61,160 bases of DNA from a virus: the IMG/VR virus record IMGVR_UViG_3300044491_002233, positions 1-61,160 of that record, one strand, 5' to 3'. Below are positions 40,427-48,986 of the stretch, piece by piece (position 1 is the stretch's first letter; each line of letters opens with the position of its first letter). A model generated the notes under the pieces. That model was given only the letters and a program-made list of their open reading frames with translations, was not told where the DNA came from and searched no databases. A program made the position numbers and the translations under genes.

Positions 40427-43400
40427 TTAGTTCCCTAAATTTGCAATTTCTCCTGTGTTTTTAATTCTCAACGGTATGTAAATAAACTCAACTGATTTTA
40501 TTGGTTCAATTGCTATGTCCACATACAGTTCATTCCTATCAATCCTCGTAGGTGTGTTGTTTGTGTCATCACAAACTACTAGGAAGTCATACAATGCTCT
40601 CTGTCCAACAAGTTCCAACAAGAATGATTCAACTGCTTGTTTGATTTCATTTCTTGTTAATTCATCATTTGGTTCAAAAATAAATGGTTTAGCAATAGCA
40701 TCTAGTTGTGTTCTTAAGTACACTGCTAACCTTGAAACATTGATCCTGTCTAAGGCAGAACTTCCTGATGTCTTGGTCAAGTTACCAAAGTTAACAATTC
40801 CTGCTCCTGAGAAGAAAGTGATTGGGTTCACTTTGACCTCATGCATTGAATCTCTCACTGACTCCGTAACAGATATTGTTTGGAATTCTCCTGAACTTGC
40901 ATTTACATAACCAACTGCTGTAGCGTTGTCAATAACACCTCTCCTAGTACCCGCTGGTGCAAACCATGGGAAAGAAACGTTGTCGCTGTTGGCCAGTGTC
41001 CTCATCATCATGTGACTTGGTGGAACAACAATTGATTTTCCTGTGTTATCTGTCGTTAATCCTGATGGATAAAACAAGCCTAAGTAATCACTTGAACTTA
41101 CAAGGCCGTCTTCGCCGTTGTCAAGTGCTGACGCTGAATTGTTTGCCCAGTTGCTAATTGATGTTGCTGTGCCTTCTAATCTCAAAGGAGTGTCACCTAT
41201 CACAAACGCTGTGTTGTTTCTGTCTGTATTTAGATTGACCATGTTTGAAATCAATTCTGGATAACCCGGTGTAGCAATCACGTTGAATCCTCTTTGGTCT
41301 TCTCTGATTGCTTGGTTGGTGTCGATCTCTGATTTCATTTGCTCAACGATCACTTTTCTCTGTGCTTTTCTACCAAAAGATCCAGAACCGTCTGCGTTGT
41401 TGCTTGATTTAGTAACCCATCTGTCAGGGTAGTAAGTTGATACGCTCTCGTTACTTGCTCTGATGTTACCTAAACCAGTTGATCCGCTTCCTGGATATTT
41501 CGTAGTTGTGATGTAACTGTTTTTGTATTCTTTTACATTGTAACCAGATCTTCTAGTGTTCCATAGCAAGATACCTTGTGGGTAGTTGTCTGGATTAGGA
41601 GCATCTGGATCTAGGAAGCCATCGCTCAACAAGTTCTTGATCGTTGATTTAGTTCCTGCCGCTGTCGATGTTCCCGCCACTTTGTCGGTTGAAGTGTGCC
41701 ATCTTGCATCTGCGAAAACTACACCATCTTCTGTTGTTTGGTCTGTTTTGTCAACTAACACCCATGCCGCACCAGTTGTAGTAACTGCCACTTGGTTTGC
41801 TGTGTTTGTTGAACTAATTGAAGCCGCTGTATTGTATTTGTAAAGTTTTGGATAGTTCTCAAGGTCGCTTGTGTCAATCCATAAGTCATTAGTTACAAGT
41901 GTAGTACCATCTGACTGTGTAGTTGGTGCTGTAGCACTGAACTGTGGACCATTTGGATCTGTTGATGCGTATGCTGTCGCATAACCAACCCAAGTCGTAC
42001 CGTTATGTGCCATGATGTCTGCTTCTAAACTTGTATCGTACCATAATGTACCATCCGCTGGTTCATTAGTTGGTGCACTTGTTCCTGCTGTGTAACTTAA
42101 TCTTTTCCAGTTCGATGCAATCACTTCGTTACCTACAGTTGAGTCTTCCGAATCACCTGTTGGTGCAACATACAAGTTGTCCACTAGTGTTGAGCTGTTT
42201 GCAGTGTATCCACCGTAAGCATGTGCCTGTGATGTTCCTAGTCCTGCATCTCCCAATGGGTCACCGTTGATATTGTTTAATCTAAGTTCACCACCCAGTG
42301 TGTGTTCTAAAACAATCTCACCAGTGGTTAATTTTGATGCTTTTACATATTTTAATTCAGTAGTTGAAGTTTCTAGTGCATTCACATTAACTGCACCATT
42401 AACATCTGACACAAAAGTGTCTGAAGTTGTACCACTCATTGTGATAGTGATCGCTGTACTTAAACTTGCACTGTTCTTTCTCGATTCTTGAATTGTAAAA
42501 GATTCAGAACCTGTGAATGTGTGTGACGTCAGTCTGCTTGTTACTTTAGTTGCTCCGCCTTCGTATCTAAAAAGTTGGAAGTCACCAATATTTGGTGTGA
42601 TATCTTGTTGTCCATCACTTGACTGTTCAGTGACATTGTACTGTGCGTATAAACTGCCCACAGTCAAACCTGCTCCACCTTTCGCTGGATCTAGGTTGTA
42701 GATCGCACTGTGGTTGTTGGCATAAAGTGGACTAGCAACTGCTGAGAAACTAGCACTTGATGAACTGTAAAGTTTAGCAACAAGGTTCGCACCTGAGTTT
42801 GCGTTTGTAGTTTTGAACCAAACTGATCCACTTGGTCTGTCTTCGTCTGCGGTCTTCCAAGTTGGTCTGTTGGTGTGTTTGTCTTGTAAGAATTTAGCGT
42901 TTTTGTATGTGCCTGCTGTGATCCCTAGGTCTGCTAAAAGTGTTCCAGAAGCACCTGCTTCGAATCTGATGGTACCGTTACCTGCTGTAGAATCACCAAA
43001 TGATAGACCATTGTGGAATATCTCTAGATTTCCTGTCGTAGAGTTTACACTTGCTGTAACACCTGCCGCGTTGGCAGAGTTAATTGATGATGCAACGTTT
43101 GAAAGTGTTGTAGAACTTGTTGTAACAGTCTCACCGTTGATCTTCATTGTGTGTCCACTCGTCACTGTAGTTCCTGATGCCACTGTAATCACTGGGATAG
43201 ACAAATGCCATGCAGATGAACCAAGTTGTACCCAAGTATTGCTTGGTGTTTTCTTGTACATCTTATTAGTCACGTGTGTTGTATTAATTGCGTAATCACC
43301 TGCTACTCCAATTGAAGTCAAAGGTGCACCAGTTGATACGCCACCTACTAAATCTGTCACTGCTGTAATCAGTGTTGGAGAAATTGTTGTGAATGCTTGA

Positions 43401-43858
43401 TCTGTTTTGTTCCATTCAAACAATCCATATGAGCTTGATGCAAGGTCAAACCAATATGTGCCGTCTGTTGGATTTGCTGTTGGAGCCGATGCACTTCCTA
43501 ATAATTCACTAGTGTTAACATTAGCTCTTAGTACGTATGCTCTATTGGCAACTCCTAAGAACGAGTATGCCGCTTGTAAACCCCATTCATTTAATTCATA
43601 TCCGTGTAACGAATTTCCTGAAACGTCTGTGTAGAATTTTGGATCTCCAAAAGTCTCTGTTAATTCTCTTTGAGATGAGACCAAATATGCAGTGTTGGCA
43701 TTGGCAACTGTTGTGCCCGTTGCAGTTGTTGTGCCTGCTCCGTTTGTCTTATCCTGTCCTGATGCTACTATAAAAAGAGGTGTAGTACCCGCATCTGATG
43801 GTACATAAAAACTTTCGTTTATTACTGAAACCTCTACTCCTGGTGATGTTAAAGCCAT
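40427..43858 (-). CDS. 18: Tail sheath protein gp18, greatly enlarged
   Basis: 1143 residues against 659 in T4. The N-terminus (LTSPGVEVSVINES) and the C-terminal part (SVTESVRDSMHEVKVNPITF, then PFIFEPNDELTRNEIKQAVE and IYIPLRIKNTGEIANL) are the conserved sheath core. Between about residues 121 and 720 lie inserted modules. Several share a PxxGxxWxDT...LYxYNxxxW-like pattern (near 126-157, 183-213, 335-380 and twice near 600-700). One (236-285, MKINGETVTTSSTTLSNVAS) resembles the flagellin/hook IN motif. They should project from the outside of the tail. Late promoter and GGAGAAAA ribosome site upstream. Confidence 0.92.
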   Translation of the reverse strand: MALTSPGVEVSVINESFYVPSDAGTTPLFIVASGQDKTNGAGTTTATGTTVANANTAYLVSSQRELTETFGDPKFYTDVSGNSLHGYELNEWGLQAAYSFLGVANRAYVLRANVNTSELLGSASAPTANPTDGTYWFDLASSSYGLFEWNKTDQAFTTISPTLITAVTDLVGGVSTGAPLTSIGVAGDYAINTTHVTNKMYKKTPSNTWVQLGSSAWHLSIPVITVASGTTVTSGHTMKINGETVTTSSTTLSNVASSINSANAAGVTASVNSTTGNLEIFHNGLSFGDSTAGNGTIRFEAGASGTLLADLGITAGTYKNAKFLQDKHTNRPTWKTADEDRPSGSVWFKTTNANSGANLVAKLYSSSSASFSAVASPLYANNHSAIYNLDPAKGGAGLTVGSLYAQYNVTEQSSDGQQDITPNIGDFQLFRYEGGATKVTSRLTSHTFTGSESFTIQESRKNSASLSTAITITMSGTTSDTFVSDVNGAVNVNALETSTTELKYVKASKLTTGEIVLEHTLGGELRLNNINGDPLGDAGLGTSQAHAYGGYTANSSTLVDNLYVAPTGDSEDSTVGNEVIASNWKRLSYTAGTSAPTNEPADGTLWYDTSLEADIMAHNGTTWVGYATAYASTDPNGPQFSATAPTTQSDGTTLVTNDLWIDTSDLENYPKLYKYNTAASISSTNTANQVAVTTTGAAWVLVDKTDQTTEDGVVFADARWHTSTDKVAGTSTAAGTKSTIKNLLSDGFLDPDAPNPDNYPQGILLWNTRRSGYNVKEYKNSYITTTKYPGSGSTGLGNIRASNESVSTYYPDRWVTKSSNNADGSGSFGRKAQRKVIVEQMKSEIDTNQAIREDQRGFNVIATPGYPELISNMVNLNTDRNNTAFVIGDTPLRLEGTATSISNWANNSASALDNGEDGLVSSSDYLGLFYPSGLTTDNTGKSIVVPPSHMMMRTLANSDNVSFPWFAPAGTRRGVIDNATAVGYVNASSGEFQTISVTESVRDSMHEVKVNPITFFSGAGIVNFGNLTKTSGSSALDRINVSRLAVYLRTQLDAIAKPFIFEPNDELTRNEIKQAVESFLLELVGQRALYDFLVVCDDTNNTPTRIDRNELYVDIAIEPIKSVEFIYIPLRIKNTGEIANLGN

Positions 43859-43896
43859 TTTTCGTTTTCTCCTTGCAAGTTTAACGTATACAGAGT

Positions 43897-43904
43897 TATT
43901 TATG
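43897..43904 (-). promoter_or_regulatory. Late promoter CATAAATA of gene 18
   Basis: Minus-strand CATAAATA, about 38 nt before the ATG at 43858, with a ribosome site in between. Confidence 0.6.
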
Positions 43905-43960
43905 TAGGATTAGGTAATTGTACGCTTGATCTGTTAAAATCTGGTGCCTATATAGGCGAC

Positions 43961-43967
43961 GTAAATA
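43961..43967 (+). promoter_or_regulatory. Late-type promoter before HNH-like gene
   Basis: GTAAATA, 6 nt before the ATG at 43974. A TTGATC-17-TATATA pair just upstream (43926-43954) may add early expression. Confidence 0.45.
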
Positions 43968-43973
43968 ACACGT

Positions 43974-44333
43974 ATGAATTATTCAACAAGACCGCTGTGC
44001 GTACACTGTAAATCCAAACCCAGGGCATATGCCTACAAGAGGAATGACAAAATTTATTGGCGTAGGTTGTGTGACACATGTAATCGTAGGAAGGCCAAAA
44101 AAAATGTTGGGGGGATCACTGCCTTGCAACGATCCGGATACAAGAAAAAATCTAAATGTGAATTGTGTGGTTACAAGGCCCAAGAACTTGCACAGATGGA
44201 CGTATTTTTCGTCGATGGTGATCTACGTAATGTGAAACCTACTAATCTAAAAACTGTTTGCGCCAATTGCCAGAGGTTGCAAGGTATCAGACGTCTCGGA
44301 TGGCGTGTTGGTGATCTTGTTGCTGACGATTAA
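43974..44333 (+). CDS. HNH/zinc-ribbon nuclease-like protein
   Basis: 119 residues with four Cys pairs: CVHCKSKP near 9-12, CDTCNRRK near 33-36, CELCGYKA near 62-65 and CANCQRL near 96-99. The C-terminal half DVFFVDGDLRNVKPTNLKTV has the strand-turn-Asn layout of HNH endonucleases, although the first His is replaced. Similar small proteins recur in marine T4-like phages. Its last 87 nt overlap the dNMP kinase gene on the opposite strand. Confidence 0.6.
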   Translation: MNYSTRPLCVHCKSKPRAYAYKRNDKIYWRRLCDTCNRRKAKKNVGGITALQRSGYKKKSKCELCGYKAQELAQMDVFFVDGDLRNVKPTNLKTVCANCQRLQGIRRLGWRVGDLVADD

Positions 44334-44900
44334 TTCGTCTATTTTTGCATATAGATCTTCTTTTGTACCGTTGTTGCTGATAACAAAGTCAAATTCCTCT
44401 TTTGCCCAAGCATATTCCGACGTATGTATTCCCTTTGGTTCTATGTTTCCTTCTACATAGTCAACGAACCAATCAGGATCTGATCCTCTTTTGACGAGGA
44501 TTATCTTTCCGCCATGTGCTCTGATTTGTTTGAGTTCGTTAGGAAATCTAGTGTCTGCTATAACAGTGTTTTTTCCTTTATATCTGCCGATGCAACTGTC
44601 GACCCATATGCCGTCATACATCTGGCCTCGCATCACTTCCGTGCCGAAGTACTGCAACACCCATCTTGGCGTTGTGGGTTTGCCAAATTTTTCACTCCAG
44701 AAAGCGTCTGGTTGTTCTCTCCATTGTCTGCTGGCGTCAGTGTCTCCTTCTAACAGAGCCCGGTCCCAATTGAACATAGATGCAACGGCATCTTTTAGAC
44801 TTTTTGCGAAACTGTCTTTTTGATATCCGTGTCGTTCTACTAGCCTGTCAGACACAGTACCTTTGCCAGAACCTATTAAACCTACTACACCTATCAGCAT
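44247..44900 (-). CDS. 1: Deoxynucleoside monophosphate kinase, gp1-like
   Basis: 217 residues. GLIGSGKGT at 7-15 is the P-loop, followed by FAKSLKDAVASMFNWDRALL and RWVLQYFGTEVMRG, the pattern of T4 gp1-type kinases that phosphorylate dTMP, dGMP and modified dCMP. NTVIADTRFPNELKQI near 110 is Walker-B-like. The C-terminal ~29 residues lie opposite the HNH-like gene. The start codon follows a TTGAAA-17-TATAAT promoter by 6 nt. Confidence 0.85.
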   Translation of the reverse strand: MLIGVVGLIGSGKGTVSDRLVERHGYQKDSFAKSLKDAVASMFNWDRALLEGDTDASRQWREQPDAFWSEKFGKPTTPRWVLQYFGTEVMRGQMYDGIWVDSCIGRYKGKNTVIADTRFPNELKQIRAHGGKIILVKRGSDPDWFVDYVEGNIEPKGIHTSEYAWAKEEFDFVISNNGTKEDLYAKIDELIVSNKITNTPSETSDTLQPLAIGANSF

Positions 44901-44906
44901 AGTGTC

Positions 44907-44935
44907 ATTATACTATTTTTTTAATCTTTTTTCAA
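44907..44935 (-). promoter_or_regulatory. Sigma70-type early promoter, leaderless gene 1
   Basis: Minus strand TTGAAA (44930-44935), 17-nt spacer, TATAAT (44907-44912), then 6 nt to the ATG. The promoter lies inside the 3' end of the upstream 60-residue gene. Confidence 0.75.
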
Positions 44936-45095
44936 TCTCTTTGATTGCTTCTCTGACCGAGTTTAGTATGGTAATTCTCAGGCTCTTTTTCTTTTGTTTT
45001 AAAGCCCTAATACTCATGACTTCCAATTCCTGTACCAATTGTTCTAGCTCATCTAATGTTAGGTCAGAGTAATTCTTGTAGTGGGAGTCTTTCAT
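44913..45095 (-). CDS. Small helical protein (60 aa)
   Basis: MKDSHYKNYSDLTLDELEQL, then a heptad-like helix with SIRALKQKKKSL and a Lys-rich end. Probably a short coiled coil. TTAAATA stands 7 nt before the ATG. Its 3' end carries the early promoter of gene 1. No family recognised. Confidence 0.55.
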   Translation of the reverse strand: MKDSHYKNYSDLTLDELEQLVQELEVMSIRALKQKKKSLRITILNSVREAIKEIEKRLKK

Positions 45096-45102
45096 AGCAG
45101 GG

Positions 45103-45109
45103 TATTTAA
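45103..45109 (-). promoter_or_regulatory. Late-type promoter before 45095
   Basis: TTAAATA on the minus strand, 7 nt before the ATG. Confidence 0.45.
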
Positions 45110-45126
45110 ATAGAGTTTGGTGTCAA

Positions 45127-45888
45127 TTAACCAATAACAAAACTGTGCGGAGTGCCGCCTTCTTGGAAATTGCCTATCTCAGATTCTAATTTTTCCATCT
45201 CGGCATTACCTTCGTTCTTAAGTGCATCACCGTTCAGTGTTGTTCCACCTTGTGGGCCTGCTATAGTGTTGAACTTGCCCCTTGCTTCGCCAAGCATAAC
45301 TTTAGACACCGCAAGTGTGTAGTCTCTGATCCATGGTTTGGCGTAGATGTCTTTGAACAGCGTGATGTCTGGTCTGTAGTTGTCCGTGTGCATTAGAACA
45401 GTCTCATCATCTGCTCTTGGTCTCTGAGTTATTGTTAATTTTTTTGTGGCTACATCGAAATGGAATTGTATGAAACTACCAAACATTTTTCCTACCAGTT
45501 CTTGGTATGATGCGAATGCATAGTAAGTGGCCAGACCGCCAGTGGCTCCTGCCCTCAACAGATAGGTATTTGTGTAGGCTAAGTTAAAAGGTTCGAACAG
45601 TGTTCCACCTTCGCCACCTTCGGTCCTGGATCCGACAGTTCTCCTATTTAGGTTCCTGACGTTAATTATTTCGTCTGGTAGTATATATGAATTTTGATTC
45701 TTTTTTAAAGTAAGAAACGCATAAGATTCCTCTACAGCGTTTGATGATCGTTGTCTAAATTTGTTCAATGCTCTAGTTAAAGCAGTTTCATAGTGTTTTG
45801 GGTCTAATTCAACGTCAATCATACCATCACCAAGGTTGTTCTTGACGTAATCGTATATTTCTTGCTGACCTGTTTGTAGTTCTGACAT
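45127..45888 (-). CDS. 13: Neck protein gp13
   Basis: The start is set at MSELQTGQQEIYDYV (45888), five bases after TATAAATA; the open frame to 45969 includes the promoter and part of the divergent gene. 253 residues. LGDGMIDVELDPKHYETAL, ESYAFLTLKKNQNSYILP, the YLLRAGATGGLATYYAF segment and EARGKFNTIAGPQGGTTLNG match gp13 of marine T4-like phages. With gp14 it closes the filled head and binds the tail. Confidence 0.9.
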   Translation of the reverse strand: MSELQTGQQEIYDYVKNNLGDGMIDVELDPKHYETALTRALNKFRQRSSNAVEESYAFLTLKKNQNSYILPDEIINVRNLNRRTVGSRTEGGEGGTLFEPFNLAYTNTYLLRAGATGGLATYYAFASYQELVGKMFGSFIQFHFDVATKKLTITQRPRADDETVLMHTDNYRPDITLFKDIYAKPWIRDYTLAVSKVMLGEARGKFNTIAGPQGGTTLNGDALKNEGNAEMEKLESEIGNFQEGGTPHSFVIG

Positions 45889-45893
45889 ACACA

Positions 45894-45923
45894 TATTTAT
45901 AGTCATTGCCTGTGCAATAAATA
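45894..45923. promoter_or_regulatory. Back-to-back late promoters of genes 13 and 14
   Basis: TATAAATA on the minus strand (45894-45901) and AATAAATA on the plus strand (45916-45923), 14 bases apart; start codons lie 5 and 8 nt downstream. Confidence 0.7.
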
Positions 45924-45931
45924 TGTATGAT

Positions 45932-47101
45932 ATGCCAAGATTATCCATTTTTAAGCCAGAGAAAGGCAATGACTACAAGTTCTTCGATCGCAACATCAAG
46001 GAGATGTTTCAGGTAGGTGGCACAGATCTACACTTTCACAAATATGTGGGACCTTACAATCAGGGAGAAGATCAGAAGGACGGAAAAGCATCACCAACAC
46101 AACCACAGTATTCGGGTGACAGTCTAAACGAGAGAACCATACAAGATCTATTGTTTTTAGAAAACAGAGATAGGAAATACGACGACGATGTGTATGTTGT
46201 CAGGGGAATCTACAATGTGCAAGATGCTGATTTTAATCTATCACAGTTTGGTATGTTTTTACAGAATGACACATTATTCCTTACAGTGCATCTGAACGAT
46301 ATTGTGGAAAGGATTGGCAGGAAACCGATGAGTGGAGACGTAATAGAATTTCCACACATGAAGGAAGATTATTCTTTAGATGAGAGTGTGCCGATTGCAC
46401 TCAAAAGATACTACGTTGTAGAAGATGTTAATAGGGCCGCGGAAGGATTCAGTCAAACTTGGTGGCCACATCTATTAAGATTAAAAATGAAGACACTAGT
46501 TGACTCTCAAGAATTCAAAGACATCATAGGTGATGCAACAACCACAGGATCAGTTGCAAGTTACATGAGCACATACAACAGGGAGAAAACTATCAACGAT
46601 CAGATCGTAGCTCAAGCCGAACAAGATGCTCCAAAGGCAGGCTTCAACTACAAACAATATTATGTTGCACCTATAGACGAAAGAGGAAACATCAGAACAG
46701 ACAACGTCAACACAGAATCACAAAGGGCAAGTCAGTCAAGAACTGTCAATGCCACGATAGACACGCCAGCAAGTTCACATTATGGGTTCTATCTTGATGG
46801 GGATGGAGTTGCACCAAACGGCAATCCAGCAGGTTTTGGTATAACTTTCCCAACTACGCAAGTTGACAACGGCGATTATTTCTTGAGAACTGATTATTTG
46901 CCTAACAGGTTGTTCAGATACGACGGAGTCAGATGGGTTAAAATTGAGGACAGTGTTAGAATAACTACAACGAACAATGATTCTAGAGGAAATTATAAAA
47001 CAAGTTTTGTTAACAATGCAACAGAATCAACAATAAACGGATTAACAACAAAACAAAGACAGTCTTTGACAGATGCATTAAAACCAAAGGCTGACAATTA
47101 A
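45932..47101 (+). CDS. 14: Neck protein gp14
   Basis: Start at MPRLSIFKPEKGNDY; an ATG nine bases earlier falls within the promoter region. 389 residues. YKFFDRNIKEMFQVGGTDLH, FLENRDRKYDDDVYVVRG and FLQNDTLFLTVHLND, with WWPHLLRLKMKTL, follow the gp14 pattern. The C-terminal ~110 residues include GDYFLRTDYLPNRLFRYDG and RWVKIEDS, the same decoration-type module seen in gp18. One-nucleotide overlap with gene 15. Confidence 0.88.
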   Translation: MPRLSIFKPEKGNDYKFFDRNIKEMFQVGGTDLHFHKYVGPYNQGEDQKDGKASPTQPQYSGDSLNERTIQDLLFLENRDRKYDDDVYVVRGIYNVQDADFNLSQFGMFLQNDTLFLTVHLNDIVERIGRKPMSGDVIEFPHMKEDYSLDESVPIALKRYYVVEDVNRAAEGFSQTWWPHLLRLKMKTLVDSQEFKDIIGDATTTGSVASYMSTYNREKTINDQIVAQAEQDAPKAGFNYKQYYVAPIDERGNIRTDNVNTESQRASQSRTVNATIDTPASSHYGFYLDGDGVAPNGNPAGFGITFPTTQVDNGDYFLRTDYLPNRLFRYDGVRWVKIEDSVRITTTNNDSRGNYKTSFVNNATESTINGLTTKQRQSLTDALKPKADN

Positions 47102-48543
47102 TGTTACACTTTTACGAAGGACAGGTTAGGAAGTTTCTCACTCAATTTATTAGGATTTTGAGTAACTTTTCTGTTGAGACTGGAAAAGGCAAAGATGGTT
47201 CTGTTCAGTTAAGAGCAGTACCGGTGGTGTACGGAGATCCAACAAGGCAGGTCGCAAACATAATCAGGAACAATTCAGAGAACGCACTACAGTACGCACC
47301 GAGGATAGCCGCGTATGTAAGGGAACTTAACTACGACAGGGATAGGATGCAGAATCCTTATCACATAGAGAAACAGCATTTGAGAGAAAGAGGCATCGAC
47401 GCAGACGGCAACTACACCAATGAGATGGGTGCAGGATACACTGTAGAGAAAGTGATGCCATCGCCATTTAGAATGGAAGTGTCGGCGGATATTTGGACGA
47501 CAAACACAGATCAGAAACTACAGATTATGGAACAGATATTGTATCTTTTCAACCCAGACTTCGAGATACAGAAAACGGACAACTACATCGATTGGACTAG
47601 TTTGAGTTATGTCGAATTAACGGGTACTACTTTCAGTTCGAGAACAATCCCGGTAGGTGCAGATTCAGAAATAGATGTTGCAACACTGACATTCAGTATG
47701 CCCATATGGTTATCACCACCTGTCAAAGTCAAGAAATTAGGAGTGGTGCAGAAGATCATAATGAGTATCTACGACGACGACGGCGGAATAGCCAAAGGAT
47801 TGATAGACGGAGAACTGACATCGAGGAGTTACATCACACCAAACAATTTTGGATTGTTAGTCTCAGGAAATCAACTGCGATTGTTGGGATCAACAGGTAC
47901 AAATGTGAAATCGGGAGGAGACGGATTCCAAACAGGAGCAAACGAACCTAATAATTATGATCCGTTTGAAACATTTGGACCAGCGGTAAACTGGAAAGTT
48001 CTACTAGATCAATATGGTAAGGTCACAAACGGCACATCACAAATAAGATTGACACAACCAAATGGAAACGAAATCGTTGGTACTATAGCAACAACAACAT
48101 TGGATGACACAATTTTATTATACACTATAGATAGTGATACCATACCAAGCAACACACTGACAGCAGTTAAGAAGATTATCAATCCTGCAACATTTAATCC
48201 TGGAACACCAGCAAATGGTGACAGATACTTGGTCATAAACGACGTGGGGGATAGCACAGCCAGTTTCCAGAGTGCCACTTGGGGTACACTTGTAGCCAGC
48301 GTTGGCGACATCATAGAATACAACAGTACAACATCAAAATGGAACATAGCCTTTGATGCATCAAATCCGGATTCAACACAGCATTACGTCACAAACCTAA
48401 ACACAGGAATACAGTACAGGTTCAATGGCACAGAATGGGTCAAATCGTACGAGGGTGTTTACACACAAGGTAATTGGAGCATCGTGCTAGACGGTGGGGC
48501 AGATCCAGGATATAATTCTAGCCTTGACGCTACCACTCCGTAG
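47101..48543 (+). CDS. 15: Proximal tail sheath stabiliser gp15, C-terminally extended
   Basis: 480 residues against 272 in T4. The first ~240 residues are gp15: FYEGQVRKFLTQFIRILSNF, VPVVYGDPTRQVANIIRNN and MPSPFRMEVSADIWTTNTDQ. The rest is an added beta-rich part with GDRYLVINDVGDSTASFQS and YRFNGTEWVKSYEGVY, like the inserts in gp18. Joins tail terminus to the neck. The early promoter of the next gene lies inside its last codons. Confidence 0.88.
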   Translation: MLHFYEGQVRKFLTQFIRILSNFSVETGKGKDGSVQLRAVPVVYGDPTRQVANIIRNNSENALQYAPRIAAYVRELNYDRDRMQNPYHIEKQHLRERGIDADGNYTNEMGAGYTVEKVMPSPFRMEVSADIWTTNTDQKLQIMEQILYLFNPDFEIQKTDNYIDWTSLSYVELTGTTFSSRTIPVGADSEIDVATLTFSMPIWLSPPVKVKKLGVVQKIIMSIYDDDGGIAKGLIDGELTSRSYITPNNFGLLVSGNQLRLLGSTGTNVKSGGDGFQTGANEPNNYDPFETFGPAVNWKVLLDQYGKVTNGTSQIRLTQPNGNEIVGTIATTTLDDTILLYTIDSDTIPSNTLTAVKKIINPATFNPGTPANGDRYLVINDVGDSTASFQSATWGTLVASVGDIIEYNSTTSKWNIAFDASNPDSTQHYVTNLNTGIQYRFNGTEWVKSYEGVYTQGNWSIVLDGGADPGYNSSLDATTP

Positions 48544-48552
48544 TTGTATAAT
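48524..48552 (+). promoter_or_regulatory. Sigma70-type early promoter inside end of gene 15
   Basis: TTGACG (48524-48529), 17-nt spacer, TATAAT (48547-48552), then 5 nt to the ATG at 48558. Predicts early leaderless Nudix mRNA. Confidence 0.8.
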
Positions 48553-48557
48553 AACTT

Positions 48558-48986
48558 ATGAAAGATAATATTGTCTGCTCGGGTGCTCTGTTCTACAGCA
48601 CTAGCACCAAACGTTTCCTGTTCCTGCAACGCACCGACAAGAAGACACAGGGCATGTGGGGTCTGGTGGGCGGACAGGCCAAGTACACGGAATCTGCATT
48701 CGAAGGTTTGAAGCGTGAGATCGAGGAAGAAGTGGGTGACACTCCCAAGTTCAAAAAGGTCATACCCTTGGAGATGTTCACGTCAAACGATCAGAAGTTT
48801 TTCTTCCACACGTATTTGATAGCGATCGAATCAGAATTTATTCCTAAATTAAATATGGAACATTCCGGCTACTGCTGGACAGCATTTGAGTGCTGGCCTA
48901 AGAACTTACACATGGGATTGAGAAACACCTTGAACAATAAAAGTATAAAAGGTAAGTTACAGACTATTCTTGATCTTATAGTTTAA
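48558..48986 (+). CDS. Nudix hydrolase
   Basis: 142 residues. The Nudix box GX5EX7REUXEEXG is complete at residues 39-60 (GQAKYTE then GLKREIEEEVG). Known phage members (such as T4 NudE) hydrolyse ADP-ribose, Ap4A or NAD-type compounds. It is early-type by promoter although surrounded by late genes. Its stop shares the TTAA palindrome with the convergent fibre-type gene. Confidence 0.9.
   Translation: MKDNIVCSGALFYSTSTKRFLFLQRTDKKTQGMWGLVGGQAKYTESAFEGLKREIEEEVGDTPKFKKVIPLEMFTSNDQKFFFHTYLIAIESEFIPKLNMEHSGYCWTAFECWPKNLHMGLRNTLNNKSIKGKLQTILDLIV

Noticed and set aside
40427-43858. Gene 18 as two fused genes or an assembly artefact
   Set aside because: One uninterrupted frame with both conserved ends of the sheath; inserts resemble modules in gp14 and gp15, so they look like natural domain insertions.
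45889-45969. Longer gp13 start at 45969
   Set aside because: The extension would include the late promoter TATAAATA and the divergent gp14 start; gp13 homology begins at MSELQTGQ.
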